Assembly: GCF_963662255.1 (NCBI RefSeq)
Contig: NC_085052.1
Span: 36,342,654 to 36,406,653, forward strand
DNA: 64,000 bases
Direction: 5' to 3'
From: Cinclus cinclus
Taxonomy: Eukaryota; Chordata; Aves; Passeriformes; Cinclidae
Below, in pieces: positions 25,001 to 39,537 of this stretch. The notes below the pieces were generated by a model that did not search any database, had not been told where the DNA came from, and worked only from the letters and a program-made list of their open reading frames with translations. A program made the translations under genes and the position numbers. How positions within the stretch are numbered: the first letter of the stretch is position 1; each line of letters begins with the position of its first letter.

Positions 25001-27420
25001 GTGACCCAATGGAGGCTAACAATCTAATGATCCCTTTTGACACCAATGGGCCTAAAAGGGGCAGGGATGTATTGTGAAAGCATGGGGCCCAATGAAAACC
25101 TGCTACAATTACGCCACCATGGAGGCCAGGAATGAAATGGTTCATTGTGACATCAAGTGGCCTAAAAGGGCATGGGATGCATTATGACACCACAGGGGTA
25201 AGGAGAAGCAAGGAACCATTGTGACCCAATGCAGGCTAACAATCTAATGATCCCTGTGACACCAATGGGCCTAAAAGGGCCAGGGATGAATTGTTACAGC
25301 ACGGGGACCAATAGAAGCAAGGATCTATTATGCCACCATGGAGGCCCAGAATCAAATAATTCATTGTGACATCAAGTGGCCTAAAAGGGCATGGGATGCA
25401 TTGTGACACCACAGGGGTTAAGAGAAGGAAGGAACCATTGTGACCCAATGCAGGCTAACAATCTAATGATCCCTTGTGGCACCAGGGGGTATAAAAAGGG
25501 CCAGGGATGGATTGTTACAGCACGGGGACCAATAGAAGCAAGGATCTATTATGCCCCCGTGGAGGCCAAGAATCAAATGGTTCATTGTGACATCAAGTGG
25601 CCTAAAAGGGCTTGGAATGCATTGTGACAGCACAGAGGTTAAGAGAAGGAAGGATCCATTGTGACCCAATGGAGTCTAATAATCCCAGGATCCCATTTGA
25701 CACCAGGGGGCGTAAAAGGGCCAGGGATAAATTGTGACAGCATGGGGCCCAATAGAAACAAGGAACCATTATGACACCATGGAGGCCAAGAATCAAATGA
25801 TTCATTGTGACATCAAGTGGCCTAAAAGGGCTTGGAATGCATTGTGACAGCACAGAGGTTAAGAGAAGCAAGGAACCATTGTGACCCAATGAAGGCTAAC
25901 AATCCTATGATCCCTTGTGGCGCCAGGGGGTATAAAAAGGGCCAGGGATGGATTGTTACAGCACTGGGACCAATAGAAGCAAGGATCTATTATGCCCCCG
26001 TGGAGGCCAAGAATCAAATGATTCATTGTGACATCATGTGGCCTAAAAGGGCATGGGATGCATTGTGACAGCACAGGGGTTAAGAGAAGCAAGGATCCAT
26101 TGTGACCCAATGAAGGCTAACAATCTAAGAATCCCTTTTGACACCAATGGGCCTAAAAGGGGCAGGGATGTATTGTGAAAGCATGGGACCCAATTAAAAC
26201 CTGGTACAATTTCGCCACCATGGAGCCCAAGAATCAAATGATTCATTGTGACATCAAGTGGCCTAAAAGGGCATGGGATGCATTGTGACACCACAGGGGT
26301 TAAGGGAAGCAAGGAACCATTGTGACCCAATGGAGGCTTATAATCCCAGGATCCCATTTGACACCAGGGGTCGTAAAAGGGCCAGGGATGAATTGTGAAA
26401 GCATGGGGCCCAATAGAAACAAGGAACCATTATGACACCATGGAGGCCAAGAATCAAATGATTCATTGTGACATCAAGTGGCCTAAAAGGGCATGGGATG
26501 CATTGTGACAACACAGGGGTTAAGAGAAGCAAGGATCCATTGTGACCCAATGGAGGCTAACAATCTAATGATCCCTTGTGACACCAATGGGCCTAAAAGG
26601 GGCAGGGATGTATTGTGAAAGCATGGGGCCCAATTAAAACCTAGTACAATTACGCCACCATGGAGGCCAAGAATCAAATAATTCATTGTGACATCAAGTG
26701 GCCTAAAAGGGCATGGGATGCACTGTGACACCACAGGGGTTATGAGAAGCAAGGAACCATTGTGACCCAATGCAGGCTAACATTCTAAGAATCCCTTTTG
26801 ACACCAGGTTGGCGCAAAAGGACCACGGATGAACTCTGAGAGCACGGGGACCTATAGAAGCAAGGAACCATTATGCCACCGTGGAGGCCAAGAATCAAAT
26901 GATTCATTGTGACATCAAGTGGCCTAAAAGGGCATGGGATGCATTGTGAAACCACAGAGGTTAAGAGAAGCAAGGAACCATTTTGACCCCATGCAGGCTA
27001 ACAATCTAATGATCCCTTGTGGCACCAGGGGGTATAAAAAGGGCCAGGGATGGATTGTTACAGCACGGGGACCAATAGAAACAAGGATCTATTATGCCAC
27101 CGTGGAGGCCAAGAATCAAATGATTCATTGTGACATCAAGTGGCCTAAAAGGGCATGGGATGCATTGTGACAGCACAGGGGTTAAGAGAAGCAAGGATCC
27201 ATTGTGACCCAATGGAGGCTAATAATCCCAGGATCCCATTTGACACCAGGGGGCGTAAAAGGGCCAGGGATGAATTGTGACAGCATGGGGCCTAATAGAA
27301 AAAAGGAACCATTATGACACCATGGAGGCCAAGAATCAAATGATTCATTGTAACATCAAGTGGCCTAAAAGGGCATGGGATGCATTGTGACACCACAGAG
27401 GCTAAGAGAAGCAAGGAACA
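19053..27420 (+). repeat. Second copy of the 38-monomer block (offset 11,452)
   Basis: Monomer order is identical to 7,601-15,968. The hybrid monomer, the short 219-bp and 220-bp monomers and the converted V monomer are all shared, so these changes predate the duplication. Correspondence ends near 27,392: the first copy continues with GCACAGGGGTGAAG and this copy with CCACAGAGGCTAAG. Its last 13 monomers, from 24,558, also form the start of the 7,490-bp tandem unit. Confidence 0.82.
21476..21695 (+). repeat. Paralogue of the subrepeat-converted class V monomer
   Basis: Subrepeat 3 at 21,549-21,585 carries the subrepeat 6 text, exactly as 11,452 bp upstream. The conversion therefore came before the 11.45-kb duplication. 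Confidence 0.85.
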
Positions 27421-30400
27421 ATTGTGACCCAATGCAGGCTAACAATCTAAGAATCCCTTTTGAAACCAGGGGGCGCAAAATGACCATGGATGAACCTTGA
27501 CAGCATGGGGACCTATAGAAGCAAGGAATCATTATGACACCATGAAGGCCAAGAATCAAATGGTTCATTGTAAGACCAAGTGGCCTAAAAGGGCTTGGAA
27601 TGCATTGTGACACCACAGAGGTTAAGAGAAGCAAGGAACCATTGTGACCCAATGCAGGCTAACCATCTAATGATCCCTTGGGGCACCAGGGGGGTATAAA
27701 AAGGGCCAGGGATGGATTGTTACAGCACGGGGACCAATAGAAGCAAGGATCTATTATGCCACCGTGGAGGCCAAGAATCAAATGATTCATTGTGACATCA
27801 AGTGGCCTAAAAGGGCATGGGATGCATTGTGACACCACAGGGGTTAAGAGAAGCAAGGATCCATTGTGACCCAATGGAGTCTAACAATCTAATGATCCCT
27901 TGTGACACCAATGGGCCTAAAAGTGGCAGGGATGTATTGTGAAAGCATGGGGCCCCATTAAAACCTGGTACAATTGCGCCACCATGGAGGCCAAGAATCA
28001 AATGATTCATTGTGACATCAAGTGGCCTAAAAGGGCATGGGATGCATTGTGACACCACAGGGGTTAAGAGTAGCAAGGAACCATTGTGACCCAATGCAGG
28101 CTAACAATCTAAGAATCCCTTTTGACACCAGGGGGCGCAAAAGGACCACGGATGAACTCTGACAGCATGGGGACCTATAGAAGCAAGGAACCCTTATGAC
28201 ACCATGAAGGCCAAGAATCAAATGGTTCATTGTAAGACCAAGTGGCCTAAAAGGTCTTGGAATGCATTGTGACAGCACAGAGGTTAAGAGAAGCAAGGAA
28301 CCATTGTGACCCAATGCAGGCTAACAATCTAATGATCCCTTGTGGCACTAGGGGGTATAAAAAGGGCCAGGGATGGATTGTTACAGCACGGGGACCAATA
28401 GAAGCAAGGATCTATTATGCCACCGTGGAGGCCAAGAATCAAATGATTCATTGTGACATCATATGGTCTAAAAGGGCATGGGATGCATTGTGACAGCACA
28501 GGGGTGAAGAGAAGCAAGGATCCATTGTGACCCAATGGAGGCTAACAATCTAATAATCCCTTTTGACACCAATGGGCCTAAAAGGGGCAGGGATGTATTG
28601 TGAAAGCATGGGGCCCAATTAAAACCTGGTACAATTACGCCCCCATGGAGGTCAAGAATCAAATGATTCATTGTGACATCATGTGGCCTAAAAGGGCATG
28701 GGATGCACTGTGACACCACAGGGGTTATGAGAAGCCAGGAACCATTGTGACCCAATGCAGGCTAACAATCTAAGAATCCCTTTTGACACCAGGGGGCGCA
28801 AAAGGACCACGGATGGACTCTGACAGCATGGGGACCTATAGAAGCAAGGAACCATTATGACGCCATGAAGGCCAAGAATCAAATGGTTCATTGTAAGACC
28901 AAGTGGCCTAAAAGGGCTTGGAATGCATTGTGACACCACAGAGGTTAAGAGAAGCCAGGAACCATTGTGACCCAATGCAGGCTAACAATCTAATGATCCC
29001 TTGTGGCACCAGGGGGTATAAAAAGGGCCAGGGATGGATTGTTACAGCACGGGGACCAATAGAAGCAAGGATCTATTATGCCACCGTGGAGGCCAAGAAT
29101 CAAATGATTCATTGTGACATCAAGTGGCCTAAAAGGGCATGTGATGCATTGTGACACCACAGAGGTTAAGAGAAGCAAGGAACCATTGTGACCCAATGCA
29201 GGCTAACAATCTAATGATCCCTTGTGACACCAATGGGCCTAAAAGGGCCAGGGATGGATTGTTACAGCACGGGGACCAATAGAAGCAAGGATCTATTATG
29301 CCACCATGGAGGCCAAGAATCAAATAATTCATTGTGACATCAAGTGGCCTAAAAGGGCATGGGATGCATTGTGACAGCACAGGGGTTAAGAGAAGCAAGG
29401 ATCCATTGTGACCCAATGGAGGCTAACAATCTAATGATCCCTTTTGACACCAATGGGCCTAAAAGGGGCAGGGATGTATTTTGAAAGCATGGGGCCCAAT
29501 GAAAACCTGGTACAATTACGCCACCATGGAGGCCAAGAATCAAATGATTCATTGTGACATCAAGTGGCCTAAAAGGGCATGGGATGCATTATGACACCAC
29601 AGGGGTTAAGAGAAGCAAGGATCCATTGTGACCCAATGCAGGCTAACAATCTAAGAATCCCTTTAGACACCAGGGGGCGAAAAAGGACCACGGATGGACT
29701 CTGACAGCATGGGGACCTATAGAAGCAAGGAACCATTATGACACCATGAAGGCCAAGAATCAAATGGTTCATTGTAAGACCAAGTGGCCTAAAAGGGCTT
29801 GGAATGAATTGTGACACCACAGAGGTAAAGAGAAGGAAGGAACCATTGTGACCCAATGCAGGCTAACAACCTAATGATCCCTTGTGGCACCAGGGGGTAT
29901 AAAAAGGGCCATGGATGGATTGTTACAGCCCGGGGACCAATAGAAGCAAGGATCTATTATGCCCCCGTGGAGGCCAAGAATCAAATGATTCATTGTGACA
30001 TCATGTGGCCTAAAAGGGCATGGGATGCATTGTGACAGCACAGGGGTTAAGAGAAGCAAGGATCCATTGTGACCCAATGGAGGCTAATAATCCCAGGATC
30101 CCATTTGACACCAGGGGGCGTAAAAGGGCCAGGGATGAATTGTGACTGCATGGGGCCCAATAGAAACAAGGAACCATTATGACACCATGGAGGCCAAGAA
30201 TCAAGTGATTCATTGTGACATCAAGTGGCCTAAAAGGGCATGGGATGCATTGTGACACCACAGAGGTTAAGAGAAGCAAGGAACCATTGTGACCCAATGC
30301 AGGCTAACAATCTAATGATCCCTTGTGACACCAATGGGCCTAAAAGGGCCAGGGATGAATTGCTACAGCACGGGGACCAATAGAAGCAAGGATCTATTAT

Positions 30401-32047
30401 GCCACCATGGAGGCCAAGAATCAAATAATTCATTGTGACATCAAGTGGCCTAAAAGGGCATGGGATGCATTGTGACAGCACAGGGGTTAAGAGAAGCAAG
30501 GATCCATTGTGACCCAATGGAGGCTAACAATCTAATGATCCCTTTTGACACCAATGGGCCTAAAAGGGGCAGGGATGTATTGTGAAAGCATGGGGCCCAA
30601 TGAAAACCTGCTACAATTACGCCACCATGGAGGCCAGGAATCAAATGGTTCATTGTGACATCAAGTGGCCTAAAAGGGCATGGGATGCATTATGACACCA
30701 CAGGGGTAAGGAGAAGCAAGGAACCATTGTGACCCAATGCAGGCTAACAATCTAATGATCCCTTGTGACACCAATGGGCCTAAAAGGGCCAGGGATGAAT
30801 TGTTACAGCACGGGGACCAATAGAAGCAAGGATCTATTATGCCACCATGGAGGCCCAGAATCAAATAATTCATTGTGACATCAAGTGGCCTAAAAGGGCA
30901 TGGGATGCATTGTGACACCACAGGGGTTAAGAGAAGGAAGGAACCATTGTGACCCAATGCAGGCTAACAATCTAATGATCCCTTGTGGCACCAGGGGGTA
31001 TAAAAAGGGCCAGGGATGGATTGTTACAGCACGGGGACCAATAGAAGCAAGGATCTATTATGCCCCCGTGGAGGCCAAGAATCAAATGGTTCATTGTGAC
31101 ATCAAGTGGCCTAAAAGGGCTTGGAATGCATTGTGACAGCACAGAGGTTAAGAGAAGGAAGGAACCATTGTGACCCAATGCATGCTAACAATCTAATGAT
31201 ACCTTGTGGCACCAGGGGGTATAAAAAGGGCCAGGGATGGATTGTTACAGCACGGGGACCAATAGAAGTAAGGATCTATTATGCCCCCGTGGAGGCCAAG
31301 AATCAAATGATTCATTGTGACATCATGTGGCCTAAAAGGGCATGGGATGCATTGTGACAGCACAGGGGTTAAGAGAAGCAAGTATCCATTGTGACCCAAT
31401 GGAGGCTAACAATCTAATGATCCCTTGTGACACCAATGGGCCTAAAAGGGGCAGGGATGTATTGTGAAAGCATGGGGCCCAATTAAAACCTGGTACAATT
31501 ACGCCACCATGGAGGCCAAGAATCAAATGATTCATTGTGACATCAAGTGGCCTAAAAGGGCATGGGATGCATTGTGACACCACAGGGGTTAAGAGTAGCA
31601 AGGAACCATTGTGACCCAATGCAGGCTAACAATCTAATGATCCCTTGTGACACCAATGGGCCTAAAAGGGCCAGGGATGAATTGCTACAGCACGGGGACC
31701 AATAGAAGCAAGGATCTATTATGCCACCATGGAGGCCAAGAATCAAATAATTCATTGTGACATCAAGTGGCCTAAAAGGGCATGGGATGCATTGTGACAG
31801 CACAGGGGTTAAGAGAAGCAAGGATCCATTGTGACCCAATGGAGGCTAACAATCTAATGATCCCTTTTGACACCAATGAGCCTAAAAGGGGCAGGGATGT
31901 ATTGTGAAAGCATGGGGCCCAATGAAAACCTGCTACAATTACGCCACCATGGAGGCCAGGAATCAAATGGTTCATTGTGACATCAAGTGGCCTAAAAGGG
32001 CATGGGATGCATTATGACACCACAGGGGTAAGGAGAAGCAAGGAACC
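24558..32047 (+). repeat. 7,490-bp higher-order unit, copy 1
   Basis: This unit of 34 monomers reads I V I V III IV III I IV I, hybrid II/III, III IV, II III I II III I II III V I II III IV V I V III III I V I. It is followed directly by a second copy at 32,048. Matching sequence at this offset runs from about 24,475 to 32,110. It is bounded by a G/C difference at 24,474 versus 31,964 on the left and a divergence after 32,110 versus 39,600 on the right. Confidence 0.88.
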
Positions 32048-35000
32048 ATTGTGACCCAATGCAGGCTAACAATCTAATGATCCCTTGTGACACCAATGGG
32101 CCTAAAAGGGGCAGGGATGTATTGTGAAAGCATGGGGCCCAATTAAAACCTGGTACAATTACGCCACCATGGAGGCCAAGAATCAAGTGATTCATTGTGA
32201 CATCAACTGGCCTAAAAGGGCATGGGATGCATTGTGACACCACAGATGTTAAGAGAAGCAAGGATCCATTGTGACCCAATGCAGGCTAACAATCTAATGA
32301 TCCCTTGTGACACCAATGGGCCTAAAAGGGCCAGGGATGAATTGTTACAGCACGGGGACCAATAGAAGCAAGGATCTATTATGCCACCATGGAGGCCAAG
32401 AATCAAATAATTCATTGTGACATCAAGTGGCCTAAAAGGGCATGGGATGCATTGTGACAGCACAGGGGTTAAGAGAAGCAAGGATCCATTGTGACCCAAT
32501 GGAGGCTAACAATCTAATGATCCCTTTTGACACCAATGGGCCTAAAAGGGGCAGGGATGTATTGTGAAAGCATGGGGCCCAATGAAAACCTGCTACAATT
32601 ACGCCACCATGGAGGCCAGGAATGAAATGGTTCATTGTGACATCAAGTGGCCTAAAAGGGCATGGGATGCATTATGACACCACAGGGGTAAGGAGAAGCA
32701 AGGAACCATTGTGACCCAATGCAGGCTAACAATCTAATGATCCCTGTGACACCAATGGGCCTAAAAGGGCCAGGGATGAATTGTTACAGCACGGGGACCA
32801 ATAGAAGCAAGGATCTATTATGCCACCATGGAGGCCCAGAATCAAATAATTCATTGTGACATCAAGTGGCCTAAAAGGGCATGGGATGCATTGTGACACC
32901 ACAGGGGTTAAGAGAAGGAAGGAACCATTGTGACCCAATGCAGGCTAACAATCTAATGATCCCTTGTGGCACCAGGGGGTATAAAAAGGGCCAGGGATGG
33001 ATTGTTACAGCACGGGGACCAATAGAAGCAAGGATCTATTATGCCCCCGTGGAGGCCAAGAATCAAATGGTTCATTGTGACATCAAGTGGCCTAAAAGGG
33101 CTTGGAATGCATTGTGACAGCACAGAGGTTAAGAGAAGGAAGGATCCATTGTGACCCAATGGAGTCTAATAATCCCAGGATCCCATTTGACACCAGGGGG
33201 CGTAAAAGGGCCAGGGATAAATTGTGACAGCATGGGGCCCAATAGAAACAAGGAACCATTATGACACCATGGAGGCCAAGAATCAAATGATTCATTGTGA
33301 CATCAAGTGGCCTAAAAGGGCTTGGAATGCATTGTGACAGCACAGAGGTTAAGAGAAGCAAGGAACCATTGTGACCCAATGAAGGCTAACAATCCTATGA
33401 TCCCTTGTGGCGCCAGGGGGTATAAAAAGGGCCAGGGATGGATTGTTACAGCACTGGGACCAATAGAAGCAAGGATCTATTATGCCCCCGTGGAGGCCAA
33501 GAATCAAATGATTCATTGTGACATCATGTGGCCTAAAAGGGCATGGGATGCATTGTGACAGCACAGGGGTTAAGAGAAGCAAGGATCCATTGTGACCCAA
33601 TGAAGGCTAACAATCTAAGAATCCCTTTTGACACCAATGGGCCTAAAAGGGGCAGGGATGTATTGTGAAAGCATGGGACCCAATTAAAACCTGGTACAAT
33701 TTCGCCACCATGGAGCCCAAGAATCAAATGATTCATTGTGACATCAAGTGGCCTAAAAGGGCATGGGATGCATTGTGACACCACAGGGGTTAAGGGAAGC
33801 AAGGAACCATTGTGACCCAATGGAGGCTTATAATCCCAGGATCCCATTTGACACCAGGGGTCGTAAAAGGGCCAGGGATGAATTGTGAAAGCATGGGGCC
33901 CAATAGAAACAAGGAACCATTATGACACCATGGAGGCCAAGAATCAAATGATTCATTGTGACATCAAGTGGCCTAAAAGGGCATGGGATGCATTGTGACA
34001 ACACAGGGGTTAAGAGAAGCAAGGATCCATTGTGACCCAATGGAGGCTAACAATCTAATGATCCCTTGTGACACCAATGGGCCTAAAAGGGGCAGGGATG
34101 TATTGTGAAAGCATGGGGCCCAATTAAAACCTAGTACAATTACGCCACCATGGAGGCCAAGAATCAAATAATTCATTGTGACATCAAGTGGCCTAAAAGG
34201 GCATGGGATGCACTGTGACACCACAGGGGTTATGAGAAGCAAGGAACCATTGTGACCCAATGCAGGCTAACATTCTAAGAATCCCTTTTGACACCAGGTT
34301 GGCGCAAAAGGACCACGGATGAACTCTGAGAGCACGGGGACCTATAGAAGCAAGGAACCATTATGCCACCGTGGAGGCCAAGAATCAAATGATTCATTGT
34401 GACATCAAGTGGCCTAAAAGGGCATGGGATGCATTGTGAAACCACAGAGGTTAAGAGAAGCAAGGAACCATTTTGACCCCATGCAGGCTAACAATCTAAT
34501 GATCCCTTGTGGCACCAGGGGGTATAAAAAGGGCCAGGGATGGATTGTTACAGCACGGGGACCAATAGAAACAAGGATCTATTATGCCACCGTGGAGGCC
34601 AAGAATCAAATGATTCATTGTGACATCAAGTGGCCTAAAAGGGCATGGGATGCATTGTGACAGCACAGGGGTTAAGAGAAGCAAGGATCCATTGTGACCC
34701 AATGGAGGCTAATAATCCCAGGATCCCATTTGACACCAGGGGGCGTAAAAGGGCCAGGGATGAATTGTGACAGCATGGGGCCTAATAGAAAAAAGGAACC
34801 ATTATGACACCATGGAGGCCAAGAATCAAATGATTCATTGTAACATCAAGTGGCCTAAAAGGGCATGGGATGCATTGTGACACCACAGAGGCTAAGAGAA
34901 GCAAGGAACAATTGTGACCCAATGCAGGCTAACAATCTAAGAATCCCTTTTGAAACCAGGGGGCGCAAAATGACCATGGATGAACCTTGACAGCATGGGG

Positions 35001-38000
35001 ACCTATAGAAGCAAGGAATCATTATGACACCATGAAGGCCAAGAATCAAATGGTTCATTGTAAGACCAAGTGGCCTAAAAGGGCTTGGAATGCATTGTGA
35101 CACCACAGAGGTTAAGAGAAGCAAGGAACCATTGTGACCCAATGCAGGCTAACCATCTAATGATCCCTTGGGGCACCAGGGGGGTATAAAAAGGGCCAGG
35201 GATGGATTGTTACAGCACGGGGACCAATAGAAGCAAGGATCTATTATGCCACCGTGGAGGCCAAGAATCAAATGATTCATTGTGACATCAAGTGGCCTAA
35301 AAGGGCATGGGATGCATTGTGACACCACAGGGGTTAAGAGAAGCAAGGATCCATTGTGACCCAATGGAGTCTAACAATCTAATGATCCCTTGTGACACCA
35401 ATGGGCCTAAAAGTGGCAGGGATGTATTGTGAAAGCATGGGGCCCCATTAAAACCTGGTACAATTGCGCCACCATGGAGGCCAAGAATCAAATGATTCAT
35501 TGTGACATCAAGTGGCCTAAAAGGGCATGGGATGCATTGTGACACCACAGGGGTTAAGAGTAGCAAGGAACCATTGTGACCCAATGCAGGCTAACAATCT
35601 AAGAATCCCTTTTGACACCAGGGGGCGCAAAAGGACCACGGATGAACTCTGACAGCATGGGGACCTATAGAAGCAAGGAACCCTTATGACACCATGAAGG
35701 CCAAGAATCAAATGGTTCATTGTAAGACCAAGTGGCCTAAAAGGTCTTGGAATGCATTGTGACAGCACAGAGGTTAAGAGAAGCAAGGAACCATTGTGAC
35801 CCAATGCAGGCTAACAATCTAATGATCCCTTGTGGCACTAGGGGGTATAAAAAGGGCCAGGGATGGATTGTTACAGCACGGGGACCAATAGAAGCAAGGA
35901 TCTATTATGCCACCGTGGAGGCCAAGAATCAAATGATTCATTGTGACATCATATGGTCTAAAAGGGCATGGGATGCATTGTGACAGCACAGGGGTGAAGA
36001 GAAGCAAGGATCCATTGTGACCCAATGGAGGCTAACAATCTAATAATCCCTTTTGACACCAATGGGCCTAAAAGGGGCAGGGATGTATTGTGAAAGCATG
36101 GGGCCCAATTAAAACCTGGTACAATTACGCCCCCATGGAGGTCAAGAATCAAATGATTCATTGTGACATCATGTGGCCTAAAAGGGCATGGGATGCACTG
36201 TGACACCACAGGGGTTATGAGAAGCCAGGAACCATTGTGACCCAATGCAGGCTAACAATCTAAGAATCCCTTTTGACACCAGGGGGCGCAAAAGGACCAC
36301 GGATGGACTCTGACAGCATGGGGACCTATAGAAGCAAGGAACCATTATGACGCCATGAAGGCCAAGAATCAAATGGTTCATTGTAAGACCAAGTGGCCTA
36401 AAAGGGCTTGGAATGCATTGTGACACCACAGAGGTTAAGAGAAGCCAGGAACCATTGTGACCCAATGCAGGCTAACAATCTAATGATCCCTTGTGGCACC
36501 AGGGGGTATAAAAAGGGCCAGGGATGGATTGTTACAGCACGGGGACCAATAGAAGCAAGGATCTATTATGCCACCGTGGAGGCCAAGAATCAAATGATTC
36601 ATTGTGACATCAAGTGGCCTAAAAGGGCATGTGATGCATTGTGACACCACAGAGGTTAAGAGAAGCAAGGAACCATTGTGACCCAATGCAGGCTAACAAT
36701 CTAATGATCCCTTGTGACACCAATGGGCCTAAAAGGGCCAGGGATGGATTGTTACAGCACGGGGACCAATAGAAGCAAGGATCTATTATGCCACCATGGA
36801 GGCCAAGAATCAAATAATTCATTGTGACATCAAGTGGCCTAAAAGGGCATGGGATGCATTGTGACAGCACAGGGGTTAAGAGAAGCAAGGATCCATTGTG
36901 ACCCAATGGAGGCTAACAATCTAATGATCCCTTTTGACACCAATGGGCCTAAAAGGGGCAGGGATGTATTTTGAAAGCATGGGGCCCAATGAAAACCTGG
37001 TACAATTACGCCACCATGGAGGCCAAGAATCAAATGATTCATTGTGACATCAAGTGGCCTAAAAGGGCATGGGATGCATTATGACACCACAGGGGTTAAG
37101 AGAAGCAAGGATCCATTGTGACCCAATGCAGGCTAACAATCTAAGAATCCCTTTAGACACCAGGGGGCGAAAAAGGACCACGGATGGACTCTGACAGCAT
37201 GGGGACCTATAGAAGCAAGGAACCATTATGACACCATGAAGGCCAAGAATCAAATGGTTCATTGTAAGACCAAGTGGCCTAAAAGGGCTTGGAATGAATT
37301 GTGACACCACAGAGGTAAAGAGAAGGAAGGAACCATTGTGACCCAATGCAGGCTAACAACCTAATGATCCCTTGTGGCACCAGGGGGTATAAAAAGGGCC
37401 ATGGATGGATTGTTACAGCCCGGGGACCAATAGAAGCAAGGATCTATTATGCCCCCGTGGAGGCCAAGAATCAAATGATTCATTGTGACATCATGTGGCC
37501 TAAAAGGGCATGGGATGCATTGTGACAGCACAGGGGTTAAGAGAAGCAAGGATCCATTGTGACCCAATGGAGGCTAATAATCCCAGGATCCCATTTGACA
37601 CCAGGGGGCGTAAAAGGGCCAGGGATGAATTGTGACTGCATGGGGCCCAATAGAAACAAGGAACCATTATGACACCATGGAGGCCAAGAATCAAGTGATT
37701 CATTGTGACATCAAGTGGCCTAAAAGGGCATGGGATGCATTGTGACACCACAGAGGTTAAGAGAAGCAAGGAACCATTGTGACCCAATGCAGGCTAACAA
37801 TCTAATGATCCCTTGTGACACCAATGGGCCTAAAAGGGCCAGGGATGAATTGCTACAGCACGGGGACCAATAGAAGCAAGGATCTATTATGCCACCATGG
37901 AGGCCAAGAATCAAATAATTCATTGTGACATCAAGTGGCCTAAAAGGGCATGGGATGCATTGTGACAGCACAGGGGTTAAGAGAAGCAAGGATCCATTGT

Positions 38001-39537
38001 GACCCAATGGAGGCTAACAATCTAATGATCCCTTTTGACACCAATGGGCCTAAAAGGGGCAGGGATGTATTGTGAAAGCATGGGGCCCAATGAAAACCTG
38101 CTACAATTACGCCACCATGGAGGCCAGGAATCAAATGGTTCATTGTGACATCAAGTGGCCTAAAAGGGCATGGGATGCATTATGACACCACAGGGGTAAG
38201 GAGAAGCAAGGAACCATTGTGACCCAATGCAGGCTAACAATCTAATGATCCCTTGTGACACCAATGGGCCTAAAAGGGCCAGGGATGAATTGTTACAGCA
38301 CGGGGACCAATAGAAGCAAGGATCTATTATGCCACCATGGAGGCCCAGAATCAAATAATTCATTGTGACATCAAGTGGCCTAAAAGGGCATGGGATGCAT
38401 TGTGACACCACAGGGGTTAAGAGAAGGAAGGAACCATTGTGACCCAATGCAGGCTAACAATCTAATGATCCCTTGTGGCACCAGGGGGTATAAAAAGGGC
38501 CAGGGATGGATTGTTACAGCACGGGGACCAATAGAAGCAAGGATCTATTATGCCCCCGTGGAGGCCAAGAATCAAATGGTTCATTGTGACATCAAGTGGC
38601 CTAAAAGGGCTTGGAATGCATTGTGACAGCACAGAGGTTAAGAGAAGGAAGGAACCATTGTGACCCAATGCATGCTAACAATCTAATGATACCTTGTGGC
38701 ACCAGGGGGTATAAAAAGGGCCAGGGATGGATTGTTACAGCACGGGGACCAATAGAAGTAAGGATCTATTATGCCCCCGTGGAGGCCAAGAATCAAATGA
38801 TTCATTGTGACATCATGTGGCCTAAAAGGGCATGGGATGCATTGTGACAGCACAGGGGTTAAGAGAAGCAAGTATCCATTGTGACCCAATGGAGGCTAAC
38901 AATCTAATGATCCCTTGTGACACCAATGGGCCTAAAAGGGGCAGGGATGTATTGTGAAAGCATGGGGCCCAATTAAAACCTGGTACAATTACGCCACCAT
39001 GGAGGCCAAGAATCAAATGATTCATTGTGACATCAAGTGGCCTAAAAGGGCATGGGATGCATTGTGACACCACAGGGGTTAAGAGTAGCAAGGAACCATT
39101 GTGACCCAATGCAGGCTAACAATCTAATGATCCCTTGTGACACCAATGGGCCTAAAAGGGCCAGGGATGAATTGCTACAGCACGGGGACCAATAGAAGCA
39201 AGGATCTATTATGCCACCATGGAGGCCAAGAATCAAATAATTCATTGTGACATCAAGTGGCCTAAAAGGGCATGGGATGCATTGTGACAGCACAGGGGTT
39301 AAGAGAAGCAAGGATCCATTGTGACCCAATGGAGGCTAACAATCTAATGATCCCTTTTGACACCAATGAGCCTAAAAGGGGCAGGGATGTATTGTGAAAG
39401 CATGGGGCCCAATGAAAACCTGCTACAATTACGCCACCATGGAGGCCAGGAATCAAATGGTTCATTGTGACATCAAGTGGCCTAAAAGGGCATGGGATGC
39501 ATTATGACACCACAGGGGTAAGGAGAAGCAAGGAACC
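32048..39537 (+). repeat. 7,490-bp higher-order unit, copy 2
   Basis: Monomer order and every indel marker match copy 1. Every minus- and plus-strand frame I compared across the unit translates identically at +7,490, and the lines I read base by base agree. After about 39,600 the sequence instead continues as if from 38.28 kb (offset 1,322), which suggests the exchange point lies in the V/I monomers near 39.5 kb. Such near-perfect identity means a very recent duplication or an assembly duplication. Confidence 0.88.
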
